Notes: generated from the sequence alone by a model not told the origin. Shown: positions 27,005 through 36,642, counted from the first letter of the stretch. The stretch is 54,948 bases of DNA from Chloroflexota bacterium (GCA_016191425.1 JACPOR010000028.1:1-54948); one strand, 5' to 3'. A program made the numbers and translations.

Positions 27005-28042
27005 TTGACGAAGCCGCGCCGACGACCAACCAGCGCCGATGTTGCCACGCAGGCGGGCGTTTCCCGGACGACGGTCTCCCTGGTTCTCAACGAGCGTGGC
27101 AGCTCGATCCCCGAACCGACCCGCCAGCGGGTCATCGAAGCGGCGCGGGCGCTCGGCTACTTCCCCGACCGAGCGGCTGGCGGTCTGGTTCACGGCCGCA
27201 GCCAGACCATGGCCCTCGTCCTGCGGCAGACGGCCGAACAGGTGGCCGCGGACGCCCTCCTTGCGGAAACGTTGCGAGGAATCTCGACGGCAGCGCGCAC
27301 GGCGCACTACCGCGTCCTCGTCGAGCCGGTGACCGCCGCGACTCCGTCCTACGGCAACATCGTCCGGTCCGGGCGTGCTGACGGCGTGATCGTGTCCGGC
27401 CCGACTTTCGATGAACTTGAGGTTCGTGCCCTCGTTGCCGACGGGTTCCCGATCGTCATCCAGGGGCGCGTTCCGGGCCTCGGAGCTCCCAGCGTCGACA
27501 TCGACAACGTCGCCAGTGCGAGGCTGGCGGTCGAGTATCTCATCGAGCTCGGGCACCGCCGGATTGCGTGCATCACCAACGCTCCGCTGGAGTACACCGC
27601 CGCGGCCGACCGACTGACCGGGTACCGGGAGGCACTCGCGGCAGCGGGAATTCCTGTCGACGAAGGGCTGATCGCCGAAGGTGCGTTCAGCGCCCCCAGT
27701 GGTCAGCAGGCGATGGCCGCGATCCTCGCGCATGGCCAGCCCGATGCGGTCTTCGCCGCGAGCGACACCGTCGCGCTCGGCGCCATCGGGGCGATTCGTG
27801 ACGCTGGGCTCCGCGTCCCGGAGGACCTCTCGGTCATCGGCTTCGACGACATCCCGTTGGCCGCCTACTTCGATCCCCCACTCACCACGGTCCGGATGCC
27901 GGCGCACGACCTGGGTCTGGCCGCCGGAACCGCGATGCTCGATGTCATTTCGGGCCGTGAAGCACCACTTCGGACCCTGCTGGCCACGCGAGTCGTGGTC
28001 CGGTCGTCGACCGCGCCGCGGCCGACGGGACACGCGGGTTGA
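27005..28042 (+). CDS. LacI-family transcriptional regulator of the sugar transporter
   Basis: The 345-residue protein has a LacI helix-turn-helix at residues 9-30 ([21 protein letters not shown]), the hinge LGYFPDRAA, and a periplasmic-binding-protein-like sensor domain ([64 protein letters not shown]). TTG 27005 is chosen because AGGAGG lies seven bases upstream and the helix-turn-helix then begins at the usual position. It heads the sugar ABC transporter genes. An inverted-repeat operator lies about 80 bases upstream of its start. Confidence 0.92.
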   Translation: MTKPRRRPTSADVATQAGVSRTTVSLVLNERGSSIPEPTRQRVIEAARALGYFPDRAAGGLVHGRSQTMALVLRQTAEQVAADALLAETLRGISTAARTAHYRVLVEPVTAATPSYGNIVRSGRADGVIVSGPTFDELEVRALVADGFPIVIQGRVPGLGAPSVDIDNVASARLAVEYLIELGHRRIACITNAPLEYTAAADRLTGYREALAAAGIPVDEGLIAEGAFSAPSGQQAMAAILAHGQPDAVFAASDTVALGAIGAIRDAGLRVPEDLSVIGFDDIPLAAYFDPPLTTVRMPAHDLGLAAGTAMLDVISGREAPLRTLLATRVVVRSSTAPRPTGHAG

Positions 28043-28107
28043 GCCCTGGTCGCAACCGGGGATGGAGGAGCCAGCCGGATAACCGGTCTGGGAAAGGAGA
28101 TCTGCAC

Positions 28108-29382
28108 ATGCACGGATCAGCAACAGGCTGGCGACGGCTGACGGCCCTGGGGGCCGTCGTCGTGCTGGCAGCAGCCGCGTGCGGGACCTCAGGGTCCTCG
28201 GGCGGCAAGACTGTCTCGGTCATCGGGACGTGGGGCGGCGACGAGGAGAAAGCCTTCCTCGCCATGGTCAAGCCGTGGGAGGATTCCACCGGCAACAAGG
28301 TGAAGTACACCGGCACCCGCGACATCAACGCCGTCCTGACGACCGGAGTCGCCTCGGGCGTGTTGCCCGACCTCGCCGGCCTCCCCGGCCCAGGCCAGAT
28401 GGCCGAGTATGCGGCCGCCGGAGCCCTCAAGCCCCTCGATGGCGTTCTGGACCTGGCGAAATACAAGAGCGAGACCGCTTCCGCGCTCGTCGACCTCGGA
28501 ACCGTCGACGGCAAGGTCGTCGGCGTCTTCATCAAGGCCGCAGTCAAGGGACTGATCTGGTACAACCCGTCACTCCGTGACTACTCCTCGGACGCACCGG
28601 CGACCTGGGATGATCTCAAGGCTGCGGCGACGGCGAACCAGGGCAACGCGGGGGCGATCTGGTGCGTCGGCCTCGAATCCGGATCGGCCTCCGGCTGGCC
28701 CGGTACCGACTGGGTCGAGGACTTCGTCCTTCGTCAGGCCGGACCGGACTTCTACAACGCGTGGTGGCAGGGCAAGCAGGCGTGGACCTCGCCCGAGATC
28801 AAGGCCGCATTCCAGGCCTTCGGAGACGTGATCGCCTCGTCCGCCGGCGGAGCGAACACCGTCCTGACCACCGCCTTCCAGGAAGGCGGCGACGGTCTCT
28901 TCACCAACCCGCCCCAGTGCGAGTTCCACCACCAGGCCAGCTTCATCACCGGCCTCGGGAAGTTCAAGGGCGCCGTCGCTGGCACTGACTACAACTTCTT
29001 CCCGTTCCCCGACATCAACCCGGCCTACACCGGCGCCGTTGAGGGCGCGGGCGACCTGTTCGGCATGTTCAATGACACGGAAGCGGCCAAGTCGCTCATG
29101 AAGTACCTCGTCACGGCCGAAGCCCAGGACATCTGGGTCAAGCTTGGTGGGGCTCTATCGGCGAACAAGAATGCCACGAGCTACCCGGACGACATCGCCA
29201 AGCGCTCAGCCGAGTTGCTCTCCACTGCCAAGATCTTCGTCTTCGACGCGAGCGACCTCATGCCGAGCGCGATGAACGCCGCATTCTGGACGGCAGTCGT
29301 CGATTACACGAAGGATCCATCCAAGCTCGATGCGATCCTGGTCTCCCTCGACGCCGTCCAGAAGGACGCCTACGCCCAGTAG
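28108..29382 (+). CDS. Sugar ABC transporter substrate-binding lipoprotein (AglE-like)
   Basis: The 424-residue protein has a lipoprotein signal peptide, with lipobox LAAAAC and Cys at residue 25, followed by GTSGSSGGKTVSVIGTWGGDEEKAF. This is the start of family 1 solute-binding proteins. Its resemblance to alpha-glucoside (AglE) binding proteins is inferred from layout and the permease partners. AAAGGAG lies eight bases before ATG 28108. A strong hairpin follows, which would favour higher expression of this gene than of the permeases. Confidence 0.88.
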   Translation: MHGSATGWRRLTALGAVVVLAAAACGTSGSSGGKTVSVIGTWGGDEEKAFLAMVKPWEDSTGNKVKYTGTRDINAVLTTGVASGVLPDLAGLPGPGQMAEYAAAGALKPLDGVLDLAKYKSETASALVDLGTVDGKVVGVFIKAAVKGLIWYNPSLRDYSSDAPATWDDLKAAATANQGNAGAIWCVGLESGSASGWPGTDWVEDFVLRQAGPDFYNAWWQGKQAWTSPEIKAAFQAFGDVIASSAGGANTVLTTAFQEGGDGLFTNPPQCEFHHQASFITGLGKFKGAVAGTDYNFFPFPDINPAYTGAVEGAGDLFGMFNDTEAAKSLMKYLVTAEAQDIWVKLGGALSANKNATSYPDDIAKRSAELLSTAKIFVFDASDLMPSAMNAAFWTAVVDYTKDPSKLDAILVSLDAVQKDAYAQ

Positions 29383-29399
29383 ACCGACCGTGCCTTCTC

Positions 29400-29426
29400 G
29401 TGAGGGCGGCCTCCGGCCGCCCTCAC
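29400..29426 (+). terminator. Intra-operon hairpin after the binding protein
   Basis: GTGAGGGCGGCC and GGCCGCCCTCAC pair perfectly (12 bp) around a 3-base loop. With no T-tract it is likely an mRNA-stabilising or attenuating hairpin between the binding protein and permease genes. Confidence 0.65.
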
Positions 29427-29454
29427 CTTCCCCGCCAAGCTTGGGAGTGTGTCA

Positions 29455-30432
29455 ATGGATCCCCGGCTCGGGACCGCGCTCATCGTGGTCTTTGGCGTTC
29501 CCGCGGTCTTGATCGGGTACATCTATACCACCGAGATCGTGCTCCGACTCGCACCTGAGGGGCGGGCCGGCAGGATCCGGCCCTGGCTCTGGCTGCTCCC
29601 TGCCCTGTTGTTCGTTGGCGTCTTCCTGATCTACCCGACAATCGGGACGATCATCCGAAGCGTCCAGGACAAGGCGGGCGCGACATTCGTCGGCCTGACC
29701 AACTACGCCTGGTTCTTCGGCAACCCTGAAGCGCTCGTCTCGCTCCGCAACAACGTCCTCTGGGTCCTCCTCTTGACGGGCCTGACCGTCGGCCTCGGAC
29801 TCCTCATCGCGCTCCTGGTCGACCGCGTTCGGTACGAATCGGCAGCCAAGTCCGTGATCTTCGTGCCGCTGGCCATCAGCATGGTTGCGGCTGGCGTCAT
29901 CTGGAAGTTCATGTATGCCTATAAGGCGCCGGGCCTGCCCCAGGTCGCGACCGTGAACGGTGTCCTCCAGGCGCTCGGCCTCGACTCTGTCCCGTGGATC
30001 ACCGTGGACGCAGCTGCCATCAATACCATCGCCCTCATCGTCGTCATGACATGGATGTGGACCGGCTTTGCCATGGTCATCCTGTCGGCCGCCCTCAAGG
30101 GCATCAGCCCGGAACTGCTCGAGGCTGCCCGCGTTGACGGTGCGACGGAACTCCAGGTCTTCAAGGGGATCGTCTTTCCTCTCCTCCTTCCCACCATCGC
30201 GGTGGTCTCGACGACGATCATCATCACGGCCCTCAAGGCCTTCGACATCGTGTATGTCATGACGGGCGGTCAATACGACACCAACGTCATCGCCCACCTC
30301 ATGTATCAGGAGATGTTCAGCTTTGGCGACTTCGGCCGGGCGAGTGCCCTGGCCGTGATCCTGTTGATTGCGATCGTGCCGATCATGTTCTTCAACATCA
30401 GCCGGTTCCGCGCGCAGGAGGCCATTCGATGA
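29455..30432 (+). CDS. Sugar ABC transporter permease (AglF-like)
   Basis: The 325-residue membrane protein has an extra N-terminal helix (LIVVFGVPAVLIGYIYTTEIVL) before the usual six. The EAA loop is visible as EAARVDGATELQVFKGIVFPLL. The extra helix is characteristic of AglF/MalF-type subunits of alpha-glucoside importers. ATG 29455 is chosen because GGGAG lies seven bases upstream; a GTG at 29449 is too close to it. It overlaps the next permease by four bases. Confidence 0.9.
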   Translation: MDPRLGTALIVVFGVPAVLIGYIYTTEIVLRLAPEGRAGRIRPWLWLLPALLFVGVFLIYPTIGTIIRSVQDKAGATFVGLTNYAWFFGNPEALVSLRNNVLWVLLLTGLTVGLGLLIALLVDRVRYESAAKSVIFVPLAISMVAAGVIWKFMYAYKAPGLPQVATVNGVLQALGLDSVPWITVDAAAINTIALIVVMTWMWTGFAMVILSAALKGISPELLEAARVDGATELQVFKGIVFPLLLPTIAVVSTTIIITALKAFDIVYVMTGGQYDTNVIAHLMYQEMFSFGDFGRASALAVILLIAIVPIMFFNISRFRAQEAIR

Positions 30433-31328
30433 CGACGATCGGGCGCACTCAGAGTCCGGCGCCCGTCGCGCAGGGACCGTCTCGGCTGGCCCGGGGCATT
30501 CGACGGGTCGCCCTGCACGCATCCGTGATCGGGCTCATGGTCTTCTGGCTGATCCCGACAATCGGCCTGCTCGTGAACTCCTTCCGTAGCGCCGATGCCG
30601 TGTCGTCCTCGGGCTGGTGGAACGGGCTCCTCCCGCCGACCGCCCTCAGCCTCGACAACTACGCCTCCGTGATCGGCCAGTCGGGCATCGTCGATGCGTT
30701 CGTCAACAGCCTGTTCATCACGATCCCGGCCACGGTGATCCCGATCATGGTGGCGGCCTTCGCCGCGTATGCGTTCTCGTGGATGAACTTCCCCGGCCGC
30801 AACATCCTCTTCGTCGCCTTTGTCGGGCTGCTCGTGGTGCCGCTCCAGACGACCCTGATCCCGATCCTCCGACTCTTCGCGACACTCGGGATCAACGGAC
30901 AGTTCCTCGCCGTCTGGCTGGCTCATACGGGCTACGGCCTGCCATTCGCGGTCTACCTCCTGCGCAATTTCATGGGATCGCTGCCGCGGGAGGTCTTCGA
31001 ATCGGCCGCCATCGACGGGGCCAGCCCGGTGGTGAGCTTCATCCGGCTGGCCTTGCCGATGAGCATCCCGGCAATCGCCGCCCTGGCGATCTTCCAGTTC
31101 CTGTTCGTCTGGAACGACCTCCTGGTGGCGCTGACCTACATTGGGGCGGCGAACTCCGAGAACCTGCCGCTGACCGTCGCGGTCTCGAACCTCGTGAGTT
31201 CGCTGGGCGATGGATGGCAACTCCTCGGAGCCGCCGCATTCCTGTCGATGGCCCTGCCACTGGCCGTCTTCTTCGCCCTCCAGCGCTACTTCGTCCGAGG
31301 TATCACCGGCGGCGCCGTCAAGGGCTGA
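30429..31328 (+). CDS. Sugar ABC transporter permease (AglG-like)
   Basis: The 299-residue protein has six hydrophobic segments and the EAA motif ESAAIDGASPVVSFIRLALPM. It is the MalG-type partner of the upstream permease. The start is coupled to it (ATGA) and AGGAGG lies seven bases before the ATG. No ATP-binding subunit or glycosidase follows, because the next gene is the convergent valS. The system must therefore use an ATPase encoded elsewhere, as is known for shared MsmK-type ATPases. Confidence 0.9.
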   Translation: MTTIGRTQSPAPVAQGPSRLARGIRRVALHASVIGLMVFWLIPTIGLLVNSFRSADAVSSSGWWNGLLPPTALSLDNYASVIGQSGIVDAFVNSLFITIPATVIPIMVAAFAAYAFSWMNFPGRNILFVAFVGLLVVPLQTTLIPILRLFATLGINGQFLAVWLAHTGYGLPFAVYLLRNFMGSLPREVFESAAIDGASPVVSFIRLALPMSIPAIAALAIFQFLFVWNDLLVALTYIGAANSENLPLTVAVSNLVSSLGDGWQLLGAAAFLSMALPLAVFFALQRYFVRGITGGAVKG

Positions 31329-31362
31329 CCCGGAACCGGCTCGCGTGCCCGTCGCCGAGGGA

Positions 31363-34257
31363 TTACGCCTCGAGATGGGCCCGCAGTCGTCTCACGAGCT
31401 CGGCGAGTTCCTCGGCCCGGGCCAGGGCCCCCGCCACGACCTCGGGCGGAGCCTTGGTCATGAACTGGGTGTTCGCGAGGCGTCCGTTCGCGCCCGCGAG
31501 GAACCCTTCGGCCTCGGCGAGCTCCTTCTCCAGGCGTTCACGATCTCGATCCCCAGCGGCCGCCTGGTTCGCTGACGGGATGATGCGGGCCTCGATGTCG
31601 CCCGAGATGACGGCAATCGTCCCCGGCGCGTCAGACTCGGCCAGTTCGGCGCGAGAGCCGACCACCTCGAGGGGACGCGCCCGGGCCAGGCGCGCGATGG
31701 CCGGACGAAGACCTTCGAAGGCTTCCGAGAGATGGGCTGGTACGACGACGCGCAGGCCCAGCCAGGCGCTTGCCTCGAGGCCGCCCTCCGCTCGCGCATT
31801 CCGCGCCGCACGGACAAAATCGATGAGCGGTCCAACCATCGCCGAGGCGCGCTCAGATTCCACGTCGCTGGCGCCGGCCTCCACGGCTGCCGCGTCGATG
31901 GCGCCCGAGCCGATGCCGCCCGCGTCCATGGCTGCCGGGTCGCCGGCGTCCGAGTCGCTGGCACCTGCCTCCACGGCTGCCGCGTCGATGGCGTCCGAGT
32001 CGATGCCGCCCGCGTCCATGGCTGCCGGGTCGCCGGCGTCCGAACGGGGCCAGGTCGCGACCATGAGCAGGCTGGGATCGTCGGACTCGTGCGGCAGGGA
32101 ACCCCACAGTTCTTCGGTCACGAACGGCATGACCGGATGGAGCAGACGCAGGTAGGTGTCGAGGGTCTCCACGAGCGTCCACCACGTCGCCTCGCGCTCA
32201 GGTCCGGGAAGATCGACATCCGAGAGGCGAACCTTCGAGAGCTCGATCCCCCAGTCGCAGAACTCGGACCAGATGGCCTCGTAGAGCGAGCGCGTGACTT
32301 CGGCGAACTGGAATTCCGCCATCGCACCGTCCACGGCGTCGATCGTCGCCGCCCGGCGTGACCGGATCCAGAGCTCACCCGGCCCAAGGTGGGCCGGGTT
32401 CGGCGCCTGGCGCGAGGTGCCCGGAGGGATCGACACGGGTCGGGCGCCGAGGACATAGCGGGTCGCATTCCAGAGCTTGTTGACGAAGTTTCGGGCGTTC
32501 TCCACTCTCGCCGCGCCGAACTTCTGGTCCAGGCCGGGCGTTGCGCCGTGGATCAGGGCAAATCGGAGTGCGTCCGCACCCATCGAATCGATGATCTCGA
32601 GGGGATCCACAACGTTGCCGGTGGTCTTCGACATCTTCCTGCCGTAGGGATCCCGGATCAGGCCGGAGAGGTAGACCGTCGCAAACGGCGCCTCATCGAG
32701 GAGGGCCAGGCCGAGCATGACCATCCGGGCCACCCAGAAGAAGATGATGTCGTAGCCGGTCTCCATGACGCTGCCCGGGTAATACCGGGCCAGGTCGTCG
32801 GTCGCGTCCGGCCAGCCGAGCGTCGAGAACGGCCACAGGCCGGAGCTGAACCAGGTATCGAAGATGTCCGGATCCTGCCTGAGCTGGCTCGGATCGCACC
32901 CACAGCTCCCGCACGCCGCGGGACCTTCCTCCAGTTCGGTCACCGTGATGTGGCCGTCCGGGCAGTACCAGGCCGGGATACGGTGGCCCCACCACAGCTG
33001 GCGGCTGACGTTCCAGTCCCGGATGCCCGTCAGCCAGTGCTCCCAGACCTTTTCGAAGCGCTCCGGCAGGATCGTGGTACGGCCGGAGCGGGTGACCTCG
33101 AGCGCCCGCTCGGCGAGCGGCGCCGTCCGGATGAACCACTGGGTCTTTAGGCGGGGCTCAACGATGTCGTCCGAACGCTGGCATCGACCGAGGACCATCT
33201 CGTGAGGTCGCGCGTCCGCGAAGTCACCCTGGGCCACGAGATCGTCGAGGATCCGCGTCCGGGCGGCGAAGCGGTCCAGCCCGGCGTAGGCGCCACCGCG
33301 CTCGTTGATCGTGCCATCGTCGGCCATGACGTCGATGGACGCGAGTCCGTGGCGCCTGCCCGTCTCCAGGTCCGTGGCGTCGTGGGCCGGCGTGACCTTG
33401 ACGGCTCCGCTGCCGAAGGCACGATCGACCGACTCGTCGGCGACGATTGGCACATCCCGTTCGACGAACGGGATTCGGACCTCGCGGCCGACCAGCGCGG
33501 CATAGCGCACGTCGTCCGGGTGCACGGCAACGCCGGTGTCGCCGAGGATCGTTTCCGGCCGCGTGGTCGCCACCGAGATCCAGGAATCCGGATCGGGGGC
33601 TCCGGTGGACTCATCGATCAGGTGATAACGGACGGACCAGATGGTCCCCGTCGTGGGGGTCGCGATGACCTCGAGATCGGAGAGGCTCGTCCGACACGTG
33701 GGACACCAGTTGATCAGGGCCTCGGTTCGGTAGGCCAGGCCATCCCGATACAGCGCAGCGAAGGCATGGCGGACCGCCCGGGCGCTCCCTTCGTCCATCG
33801 TGAAGCGGAGTCGCCCCCAGTCCGCCGACGCGCCGACGCGCCGTTGCTGCCCCAGGATCACGCCGCGCGTACGCTCCACGAACTCGTGCATGCGCTCGAG
33901 GTAGCGATCCCGGCCGAGGCTGGCCCGCGTCTCGCCCTCGCGGGCAAGGATGCCGTCCAGGACGACCTGCGCGGCGATGCTCGCGTGATCCAGACCCGGC
34001 AGGAAGAGCGCCGGGCGGCCCTGCATCCGGGCGTGGCGGATCATCAGGTCCTCGACCGCCGTGCGCTGGGCATGGCCGAGGTGGAGCGAGCCCGTCACGT
34101 TCGGCGGCGGCTGGATGATCACGAATGGGGGCTTCGAGGCATCGGCACGGGAACCAGCGCCATCGGGCGCGAAGACGTCGGCCGCGAGCCAACGCTCGTA
34201 CACGGCGCCTTCGACAGCCGAAGGCCGGTAGGCCTTCTCGAGTTCGCGTTCTGCCAT
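31363..34257 (-). CDS. valS: Valyl-tRNA synthetase
   Basis: The 964-residue class Ia synthetase has the HIGH-type motif HLGH (about residues 59-62), the editing domain region (TTRPETILGDTGVAVHPDD), KMSKTTGNVVDP, and a C-terminal coiled coil (about the last 65 residues). It charges tRNA-Val and hydrolyses mischarged Thr-tRNA. An unusual insert of about 60 residues, two copies of a 30-residue Asp/Ala-rich unit, lies between the anticodon-binding region (MVATWPRS) and the helix AMVGPLIDFVRAARNARAE. AGGAG lies about eleven bases before ATG 34257. Expression is controlled by a T-box leader. Confidence 0.95.
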   Translation of the reverse strand: MAERELEKAYRPSAVEGAVYERWLAADVFAPDGAGSRADASKPPFVIIQPPPNVTGSLHLGHAQRTAVEDLMIRHARMQGRPALFLPGLDHASIAAQVVLDGILAREGETRASLGRDRYLERMHEFVERTRGVILGQQRRVGASADWGRLRFTMDEGSARAVRHAFAALYRDGLAYRTEALINWCPTCRTSLSDLEVIATPTTGTIWSVRYHLIDESTGAPDPDSWISVATTRPETILGDTGVAVHPDDVRYAALVGREVRIPFVERDVPIVADESVDRAFGSGAVKVTPAHDATDLETGRRHGLASIDVMADDGTINERGGAYAGLDRFAARTRILDDLVAQGDFADARPHEMVLGRCQRSDDIVEPRLKTQWFIRTAPLAERALEVTRSGRTTILPERFEKVWEHWLTGIRDWNVSRQLWWGHRIPAWYCPDGHITVTELEEGPAACGSCGCDPSQLRQDPDIFDTWFSSGLWPFSTLGWPDATDDLARYYPGSVMETGYDIIFFWVARMVMLGLALLDEAPFATVYLSGLIRDPYGRKMSKTTGNVVDPLEIIDSMGADALRFALIHGATPGLDQKFGAARVENARNFVNKLWNATRYVLGARPVSIPPGTSRQAPNPAHLGPGELWIRSRRAATIDAVDGAMAEFQFAEVTRSLYEAIWSEFCDWGIELSKVRLSDVDLPGPEREATWWTLVETLDTYLRLLHPVMPFVTEELWGSLPHESDDPSLLMVATWPRSDAGDPAAMDAGGIDSDAIDAAAVEAGASDSDAGDPAAMDAGGIGSGAIDAAAVEAGASDVESERASAMVGPLIDFVRAARNARAEGGLEASAWLGLRVVVPAHLSEAFEGLRPAIARLARARPLEVVGSRAELAESDAPGTIAVISGDIEARIIPSANQAAAGDRDRERLEKELAEAEGFLAGANGRLANTQFMTKAPPEVVAGALARAEELAELVRRLRAHLEA
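31864..32043 (-). repeat. 90-base tandem duplication inside valS
   Basis: Copies 31864-31953 and 31954-32043 are nearly identical and in frame. They encode two 30-residue units beginning SDAGDPAAMDAGG. The high identity suggests a recent duplication. Confidence 0.85.
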
Positions 34258-34268
34258 CGCGTGCGTTG

Positions 34269-34338
34269 CTCCTGTCCCGAGTCCCGACTCCCGAGTCTCG
34301 AGTCTCGAGTACCGAGTACCGAGTCTCTAGTCCCGAGG
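34269..34338 (-). repeat. Heptanucleotide repeat in the valS leader
   Basis: Ten consecutive 7-base units, read on the minus strand as variants of ACTCGGG, ACTCGAG and ACTCGGT, run up to the coding region. The last unit, ACAGGAG, is the valS ribosome-binding site. See findings. Confidence 0.75.
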
Positions 34339-34353
34339 CTAGAGATACATCAA

Positions 34354-34592
34354 ACCCGCTCGTCCAGCGGACGAACGGGTCGTGGTACCACCTGCTGGTT
34401 CGAAGTCCCTCCGGCGCGTTCATCGCGAACCGGGCCGGCCCATCGGCACCGGGACTTCCTCTCGGCATGCTATCGGGCGCCAGCCGCACGGCTCGCGAGC
34501 GACCTTCGGACCGTCGTACCCGCGCGGCTCGCACCGTCCCGCGCTCGCTCCGTGGCCGACCCGACCCTACTCTTCCCGGTCCTCGCCGTGAG
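34354..34592 (-). promoter_or_regulatory. T-box riboswitch controlling valS
   Basis: On the minus strand the leader has, in order: a Stem I base GGACCG/CGGTCC (34577-34582 with 34508-34513); the AGTA motif (34568-34571) opposite a specifier loop holding the valine codon GTA (34517-34519); and the T-box sequence GGTGGTACCACG (34381-34392), whose TGGT can pair with the ACCA end of tRNA. A terminator hairpin at 34354-34380 completes it, ACCCGTTCGTCC pairing with GGACGAGCGGGT (one G-U), followed by TTTGATG. Uncharged tRNA-Val should favour the antiterminator. GTC overlapping the base stem is a less likely specifier. Confidence 0.82.
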
Positions 34593-34598
34593 GGCGGG

Positions 34599-34604
34599 AG
34601 TGTA
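34599..34604 (-). promoter_or_regulatory. -10 box of the valS T-box transcript (TACACT)
   Basis: TACACT on the minus strand places the transcript start near 34592, just before Stem I of the T-box. No clear -35 box is seen. Confidence 0.45.
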
Positions 34605-34677
34605 GCACGGCCTGATTGGCCGCCACGCCGCGGCCGATTCCGTGCCGTGCCCCCGGTGCGCCACCGGGGCCAGGTCC

Positions 34678-35250
34678 TCAGGCGCTGCCCGCGACGTCTC
34701 GCTTGATCCGGCCGCTGATCAAGAGCGCGACCGCGATCGCGGGGCCGATCGCAAGCGGCGCCGGGCCATTCACCACGAACCATGACCCCCCGGCCACGAG
34801 GACCACGATCGCGAGCACCCGCTCGAGCCGATGATCGGCGAGGTCGGCCAAGGCGCCGTACCCCCCGACCGCGAGGAGAACCGGCACGATCCCGATCGCG
34901 ATGACGTGCACGTTCGCGGAGCCCCCGAGAAGGGAGCTCATCGTCAGCGGCAACGCCGCGCTGACGAGGAGTGTGTCCAGCACGATCAGGGGCGAAGCGC
35001 GGCCGCCGGCTCGCCAGATCAGCGCCGCGAAGGCCAGTACCAAGAGGACGCCGCCGAAATAGATGCCCCCCAACGTCGCGCACATGAAGTCCCCGATGCA
35101 CGGTTGGGCAAGCCAATAGACTGTCTCGATCAGGAGGATCCCGAGCACGATTAGGTGCAAGGTTTGCGTAGCGCGCTTCGATGGCACGGGCCAGCTTGGC
35201 GCTGGACGTGCGGAGGCAGCGGCGGAGGTGGCGGGAGGGTCGCCCGTCAC
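34678..35250 (-). CDS. Membrane protein of unknown function
   Basis: From the GTG at 35250 the protein has 190 residues: a cytoplasmic Ala/Pro-rich start (about 30 residues), then five or six hydrophobic helices (LHLIVLGILLIETVYWLA, YFGGVLLVLAFAALIW, LIVLDTLLVSAALPL, VIAIGIVPVLLAVGGYG, VLAIVVLVAGGSWFV, LAIGPAIAVALLISG). Two cysteines (CIGDFMC) lie in the first loop. It begins 33 bases after clpX and is probably co-transcribed with it. GAGG lies only two bases from the GTG, so a later start such as the GTG at SWPVPSK is possible. I do not recognise a family. Confidence 0.7.
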   Translation of the reverse strand: MTGDPPATSAAASARPAPSWPVPSKRATQTLHLIVLGILLIETVYWLAQPCIGDFMCATLGGIYFGGVLLVLAFAALIWRAGGRASPLIVLDTLLVSAALPLTMSSLLGGSANVHVIAIGIVPVLLAVGGYGALADLADHRLERVLAIVVLVAGGSWFVVNGPAPLAIGPAIAVALLISGRIKRDVAGSA

Positions 35251-35282
35251 GACCTCATTCGCTGCGGCCTCGGATCACGGGC

Positions 35283-36593
35283 TCAGGCGCTCTCGCGGGA
35301 CGCAAGCCACTCCTCGTAGTTCGTCTCGTCGACGCCGCGGTCGATCTCCGTCTTGGTCAGGAGGAGCGGCATCCGGCGATCCCGGATCGTCTCTTCCGTG
35401 ATGATGCATTTCCGGATATCGGTGCGCTCTGGGATGTCGAACATCACCTCCAGGAGCGCCTCCTCGACGATGGAGCGGAGGGCGCGAGCTCCGGTCTTCC
35501 GGTCCAGCGCCACGTCGGCCGCGGCCTGCAGGGCCGCGGGGGTGAAGACGAGCTCGACCTTGTCGAGGGACAGGAACTTCTGGAACTGCCTCGCGACCGC
35601 GTTCTTCGGCTCCATGAGCACCCGGACGAGGTCCTCGGCGGTCAGCGCCGAGAGCGTGACGATGACCGGCAGCCGGCCGATGAACTCCGGGATCAGGCCG
35701 TATTTCAGCAGATCCTCGGGCATGAGTCTGTCAAGAAGGCGCCCGCGCTCGGCGGCCGATGGAGCCGCTTCCGAGCCGAAGCCGATGGCGCGCTTGCCCA
35801 CACGCTCCTCGACGATCTTCTCGAGGCCGTCGAACGCCCCGCCGCAGATGAACAGGATGTTGGTGGTGTCAATCTGGATGAAGTCCTGGTGGGGGTGCTT
35901 CCGGCCACCCTGGGGCGGTACGTTGGCCACGGTCCCCTCGAGGATCTTGAGGAGCGCCTGCTGGACGCCCTCACCGGAGACGTCTCGGGTGATCGACGGG
36001 TTGTCCGCCTTGCGGGCGATCTTGTCGATCTCGTCGATGTAGATGATCCCGCGCTGGGCACGGGCGACGTCGAAATCGGCGGCCTGGATCAGGCGCAGCA
36101 GGATGTTCTCGACATCCTCGCCGACGTAGCCTGCCTCGGTCAGCGACGTGGCGTCGGCAATGCAGAACGGCACGTCCAGCACACGGGCCAACGTCTGGGC
36201 GAGCAGGGTCTTGCCAGAGCCGGTTGGCCCGACCAGGAGGACATTGGACTTCTGGAGTTCGACCTCATCGATGGCGTGACCCGCGTTGACCCGCTTGTAG
36301 TGGTTGTAGACAGCGACCGAGAGAACCTTCTTGGCCTTGTCCTGGCTGATCACATACTGGTCGAGGGCGAACGTGAGCTGGCGAGGGTTGGGGAGCTTGG
36401 CGGTGGCCGGCTTGACCTTCGGCTGCTCCAGCAGCTCCTCGTCGATGATCTCCTGGCAGAGATTGATGCATTCGTCGCAGATGTAGACGCCCTGCCCAGC
36501 GATCAGCTTGCGGACCTGCTCCTGGCTCTTGCCGCAGAACGAGCAGCGATACGGAACCTTGGGGCCCTTCGTTGTGCTGCTGCTTGTGCTCAC
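35283..36593 (-). CDS. clpX: ATP-dependent protease ATP-binding subunit ClpX
   Basis: The 436-residue protein has an N-terminal C4 zinc finger (Cys17, Cys20, Cys39, Cys42), Walker A GPTGSGKT (about residue 122), the pore loop GYVGED, Walker [10 protein letters not shown], and the ClpX-specific RKH loop in [10 protein letters not shown]. The C-terminal AAA+ lid follows, with LLEVMFDIP. It unfolds substrates and feeds them to ClpP. GTG 36593 is chosen because GAGG lies seven bases upstream. It follows clpP by about 50 bases in the tig-clpP-clpX order. Confidence 0.96.
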   Translation of the reverse strand: MSTSSSTTKGPKVPYRCSFCGKSQEQVRKLIAGQGVYICDECINLCQEIIDEELLEQPKVKPATAKLPNPRQLTFALDQYVISQDKAKKVLSVAVYNHYKRVNAGHAIDEVELQKSNVLLVGPTGSGKTLLAQTLARVLDVPFCIADATSLTEAGYVGEDVENILLRLIQAADFDVARAQRGIIYIDEIDKIARKADNPSITRDVSGEGVQQALLKILEGTVANVPPQGGRKHPHQDFIQIDTTNILFICGGAFDGLEKIVEERVGKRAIGFGSEAAPSAAERGRLLDRLMPEDLLKYGLIPEFIGRLPVIVTLSALTAEDLVRVLMEPKNAVARQFQKFLSLDKVELVFTPAALQAAADVALDRKTGARALRSIVEEALLEVMFDIPERTDIRKCIITEETIRDRRMPLLLTKTEIDRGVDETNYEEWLASRESA

Positions 36594-36642
36594 GCGCTTG
36601 CCTCGTGCGATTGCCGGAGGGTGACTCGGCCCGGCGTCCGAA

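Noticed and set aside
30617-32155. Plus-strand frame across the end of the sugar permease and into valS
   Set aside because: It is out of frame with the permease and antisense to valS; composition is not protein-like.
34269-34338. Considered as a small CRISPR-like array
   Set aside because: Units are 7 bases with no spacers and no cas genes are present, so it is a simple tandem repeat.
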